8,930 nucleotides of DNA from an uncultured Prosthecobacter sp. (GTDB lineage Bacteria; Verrucomicrobiota; Verrucomicrobiia; Verrucomicrobiales; Verrucomicrobiaceae). The position numbers and the translations under genes were made by a program. The DNA lies in contig CALDGV010000199.1 in NCBI GenBank assembly GCA_937941745.1, positions 1 through 8,930 of the forward strand, written 5' to 3'. Below, one piece after another: positions 6,961 to 8,930 of the stretch. The notes under the pieces were generated by a model, which was not told the origin of the DNA, did not search any database, and saw only the letters and a list, made by a program, of their open reading frames with translations. Positions within the stretch are counted from its first letter, which is position 1. Each line of letters begins with the position of its first letter.

Positions 6961-7641
6961 TCACTTCCTTCTGAACTTCACGAAGTAGTTCTCCTTCAGC
7001 ACGTCCTTCACTTCGCTGACCTTTTCAAAGCCAGCGGCGGTCACTTCGGCTTCGAATACTTCCTGCCCGGCGCGGACGTGGCCCATGATGAAGTCGCTGG
7101 TCTCGCCAGGGATGCGTTTGAAGTCGATGAGCACGAGTTCGCCACCGGGTTTGAGGGCCTTGTGCAGCGTGGCGAGCGTGGCCTGCGGATACTCAAAGTG
7201 GTGATACACATCGCAGATGAAGGCGAGGTCGATGCTCGCTTCCGGCAGTTCGACGCTCTTCTCGGTGCAGAGGATGGTTTGCACGTTCGTGGCGCTCGCT
7301 TTGGAGGCGCGGGCTTTGATGTGTTCGAGGAAATTTTTGGCGATTTCGACCGCGAAGACCTTTCCATCGGCTCCGACGGCCTTGGCGAAGTGCAGCGTGA
7401 AGAGCCCCGTGCCCGCGCCGATGTCCGCCATGGTCATGCCGGGCTTCAATCCGGCCGCGGCGACGATTTGATCGCGCTGATGAAAAATCTCGCGGCTCTC
7501 GGTTTCGAACTTCTTGGTCCATTCCTCGACGTTGAGCTTCGGATCGAGGAACTTGTCGTTGATGCCCGGTTTCACGCTCGCGTCCTGCGCGAGGGCAAAA
7601 GTGGCGAGAATGGCAAAGAGGGCAGTGAAGCGTGTTTTCAT
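6961..7641 (-). CDS. Exported class I SAM-dependent methyltransferase-like protein
   Basis: A 226-residue protein with a Rossmann methyltransferase fold behind an apparent signal peptide. The leader MKTRFTALFAILATFALA (1-18) has basic residues, a hydrophobic core and an ALA-like cleavage site before QDAS. The catalytic domain has motif I DIGAGTGLF (73-81), an acidic residue in VFAVEI (E99) at the usual ribose-contact position, CDVYHHFEYP (143-152) and LKPGGELVLIDF (163-174). The fold would bind S-adenosylmethionine, but the acceptor substrate cannot be told. A signal peptide is odd because SAM is normally cytoplasmic; similar leader-bearing methyltransferase-like proteins are, to my knowledge, seen in related phyla. 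The ATG overlaps the ATPase stop by 4 bases (ATGA), so it is the last gene of an operon with the ABC transporter. No Shine-Dalgarno is visible, consistent with coupled translation. About 120 bases separate its stop from the regulator start. Confidence 0.88.
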   Translation of the reverse strand: MKTRFTALFAILATFALAQDASVKPGINDKFLDPKLNVEEWTKKFETESREIFHQRDQIVAAAGLKPGMTMADIGAGTGLFTLHFAKAVGADGKVFAVEIAKNFLEHIKARASKASATNVQTILCTEKSVELPEASIDLAFICDVYHHFEYPQATLATLHKALKPGGELVLIDFKRIPGETSDFIMGHVRAGQEVFEAEVTAAGFEKVSEVKDVLKENYFVKFRRK

Positions 7642-8351
7642 GGTTGAGAGTGCGTTTGAGAAACGGGACGCTCGATGAGGCCGCCGTCTTCCATTTCGAG
7701 GATGCGGTCAAAGACATCGAGCGTGCGGTGATCGTGCGTGACGACGACGACACCCGCGTTTTGCTCGCGGGCGACTTTGGCGAAGAGTTCCATCACCTGG
7801 CGGCCGCGCTGGCTGTCGAGCGCGGCGGTGGGTTCGTCGGCGAGGATGAGTCCGGGCTTGTTTGCGAGTGCACGGGCCACGGCGACGCGTTGCTGCTCGC
7901 CGCCGGAGAGTGCGACGGGCAGGTTGTGCGCTCGCGGGCGGATGTCGAGGTAGTCGAGCAGTTCCATCGCCCGCCGTCTGGCTTCACGCGGAGCGGTGTC
8001 GTTCACTTCGAGGGCAATCTGCACGTTTTCCAAGGCGGTGAGGAAGGGGATCAGGTTCGCTTTTTGAAACACAAAGCCGAGGTGCTGGCGGCGGAAGGTG
8101 CGCAGATCGACGAGCGCCCGCGGTCCATCGAGCACGGGCGTGCCATCAATGATGACGCGGCCGGTGGTGGGCGGATTGATAAGCGCCATGGCGGTGAGCA
8201 GTGTGGATTTTCCGCTGCCGCTGGGGCCGAGCAGGCCCACGACCTCGCCGCGTGCGAGCGTGAGCGAGGCATCACGCACGGCGATGACCTCAGTGCGGCC
8301 GCTGCCATACACTTTGCGCAGATTCTGGACCTCGACGGCGGGCGTGCTCAT
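7638..8351 (-). CDS. ABC transporter ATP-binding protein, MacB/LolD/DevA type
   Basis: A 237-residue ATPase that powers an FtsX-type permease. All nucleotide-binding elements are intact: Walker A GPSGSGKST (42-50), Q-loop glutamine Q96 in FVFQ, signature LSGGEQQRVAVARAL (148-162), Walker B LILADEP with catalytic E173, D-loop ALD (177-179) and switch histidine H206 in VVTHD. The short single-domain form and the FVFQKANLIPFLTALENV segment fit the MacB/LolD/DevA group of efflux or lipoprotein-release systems rather than importers. The ATG at 8349-8351 overlaps the permease stop (ATGA). A longer frame reaches 8516 but only reads arginine-rich antiframe of the permease, so it is rejected. No substrate-binding protein is nearby, which also argues for export. 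The cargo is unknown. Confidence 0.94.
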   Translation of the reverse strand: MSTPAVEVQNLRKVYGSGRTEVIAVRDASLTLARGEVVGLLGPSGSGKSTLLTAMALINPPTTGRVIIDGTPVLDGPRALVDLRTFRRQHLGFVFQKANLIPFLTALENVQIALEVNDTAPREARRRAMELLDYLDIRPRAHNLPVALSGGEQQRVAVARALANKPGLILADEPTAALDSQRGRQVMELFAKVAREQNAGVVVVTHDHRTLDVFDRILEMEDGGLIERPVSQTHSQP

Positions 8352-8930
8352 GCGGCGAGGACGGTGTTGGGTTCGACGCGCATGGCTTTCCAGATGCCGA
8401 GCGCGCTGGCGGTGGTGGAGATGCCCACGACGATGAAGGCGAGCGAGACAAGATCCGCCCGCTCGATCACGACGAGCCTCGGAAAGCGCGGGAAGAAGAA
8501 CTGCCCGAGCGCCCATGCGAGCCCGTAACCCACCGCGCCCATGAGCAGGGCCTGCTGGAGGATGAGCCCGGCGATGACGCGGTTCCGTGCGCCGATGAGT
8601 TTCAGCAGCGCGATGTCGCGCACCTTGTCGAGCGTGAGCGTGTAAATGATGAGCGCGATGATGACCGTGGAGATGATGAGCAGCAGCACACGAAAGAGGC
8701 CAAGCTGGCGCTTTGCCTTGTCCACCATGCCGGAGAGCAGGAGGTCCTTTTGCTCCTGCGTGGAATACACCGTGATGTCCGGCCAGGTGCTCAGCGTGCG
8801 GCGCACCGCGGCCTCGTCCGCGCCGGGCACCAGCGTGACGAGCACGGCGCTGACCTGCGGCTTTGCCAAGGCGGGAATGCTGCTGGAAAGGCCCGCCGCT
8901 TTTTCCAAAAACGCGGGCTGCAGGCGCCCG
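8348..8930 (-). CDS. FtsX/MacB/DevC-type ABC transporter permease, truncated by window edge
   Basis: This is the C-terminal 193 or so residues of an inner-membrane permease. The frame stays open to the window edge, so the start is outside; the TTG near 8908 is internal. The visible part begins with a periplasmic segment (VSAVLVTLVPGADEAAVRRT and following), then three hydrophobic helices: FRVLLLIISTVIIALIIYTL, VIAGLILQQALLMGAVGYGL, and a helix within LVSLAFIVVGISTTASALGI. The loop LDKVRDIALLKLIGAR between helices one and two is the coupling-helix hallmark of FtsX-like permeases (PF02687), and the ending KAMRVEPNTVLAA is also typical. Of the family members, DevC-like heterocyst-type exporters look nearest by eye. 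A membrane-fusion (HlyD-like) partner would be expected upstream, beyond the window; that is inference. The stop overlaps the ATPase start by 4 bases. Confidence 0.92.
   Translation of the reverse strand, partial: GRLQPAFLEKAAGLSSSIPALAKPQVSAVLVTLVPGADEAAVRRTLSTWPDITVYSTQEQKDLLLSGMVDKAKRQLGLFRVLLLIISTVIIALIIYTLTLDKVRDIALLKLIGARNRVIAGLILQQALLMGAVGYGLAWALGQFFFPRFPRLVVIERADLVSLAFIVVGISTTASALGIWKAMRVEPNTVLAA

Noticed and set aside
8352..8516. N-terminal extension of the ABC ATPase to 8516
   Set aside because: It runs through the permease coding region in another frame and gives Arg/His-rich sequence. The ATGA overlap start at 8351 leads directly into normal ABC sequence.
7632..8528. 298-codon plus-strand open frame opposite the ABC ATPase
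   Set aside because: The opposite strand encodes every ABC motif intact; this frame has only Asp/Glu/Gly/His-rich shadow sequence.
1..8930. Mobile element, CRISPR or defence island
   Set aside because: I saw no transposase, integrase, spaced direct repeats, nuclease or toxin-antitoxin genes. All genes fit ordinary metabolic, regulatory or export families.

Overview
This window most likely comes from a free-living member of the Verrucomicrobiota, with Planctomycetota as the main alternative. The basis is gene content: a PSCyt1/DUF1549/DUF1553 (PSD1) protein next to a DUF1501 protein, a secreted PQQ-like beta-propeller, and a secreted-type Gfo/Idh/MocA oxidoreductase. These families are strongly expanded in those phyla. 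The DNA is moderately GC-rich. I see no insertion sequence, CRISPR array, tRNA, rRNA or prophage gene. The window is nearly fully coding; the largest gaps are about 75 to 120 bases.

Layout, left to right. (1) The 3' part of a plus-strand Gfo/Idh/MocA oxidoreductase (1-1019), whose N-terminus lies outside the window. (2) A strong hairpin with T-rich flanks on both sides (1038-1069), placed to act as a shared terminator for two converging units. (3) A minus-strand unit read from right to left: a GntR-type regulator with an FCD sensor domain (about 6840-6178), a large secreted haem-motif PSCyt/DUF1549/DUF1553 protein (6178-3815), a DUF1501 protein with a Tat-like leader (3810-2479) and a secreted PQQ-like beta-propeller (2377-1097). 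The first three are tightly packed (1-base overlap, then a 4-base gap). The propeller follows after 101 bases. (4) A second minus-strand unit upstream: the end of an FtsX/MacB-type permease (8930-8348), its ATPase (8351-7638) and a methyltransferase-fold protein with a signal peptide (7641-6961), joined by two 4-base ATGA overlaps.

Working model (inference). The FCD regulator senses a small organic acid or a sugar breakdown product. It controls itself and the exported PSD1/DUF1501 pair through palindromes in its leader (GGTATGCC and GGCATGCC cores). The PSD1, DUF1501 and propeller proteins would act outside the cytoplasm, possibly with the sugar-type oxidoreductase across the terminator. The biochemical roles of DUF1549/DUF1553 and DUF1501 are not established, so the regulator-coupled cassette is the part of the window most likely to hold an undescribed pathway. 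The second point of interest is the exported methyltransferase-like protein translationally coupled to an ABC exporter.

Six genes start inside the window, and none has a convincing Shine-Dalgarno sequence at its chosen start. Three starts instead overlap the preceding stop codon.
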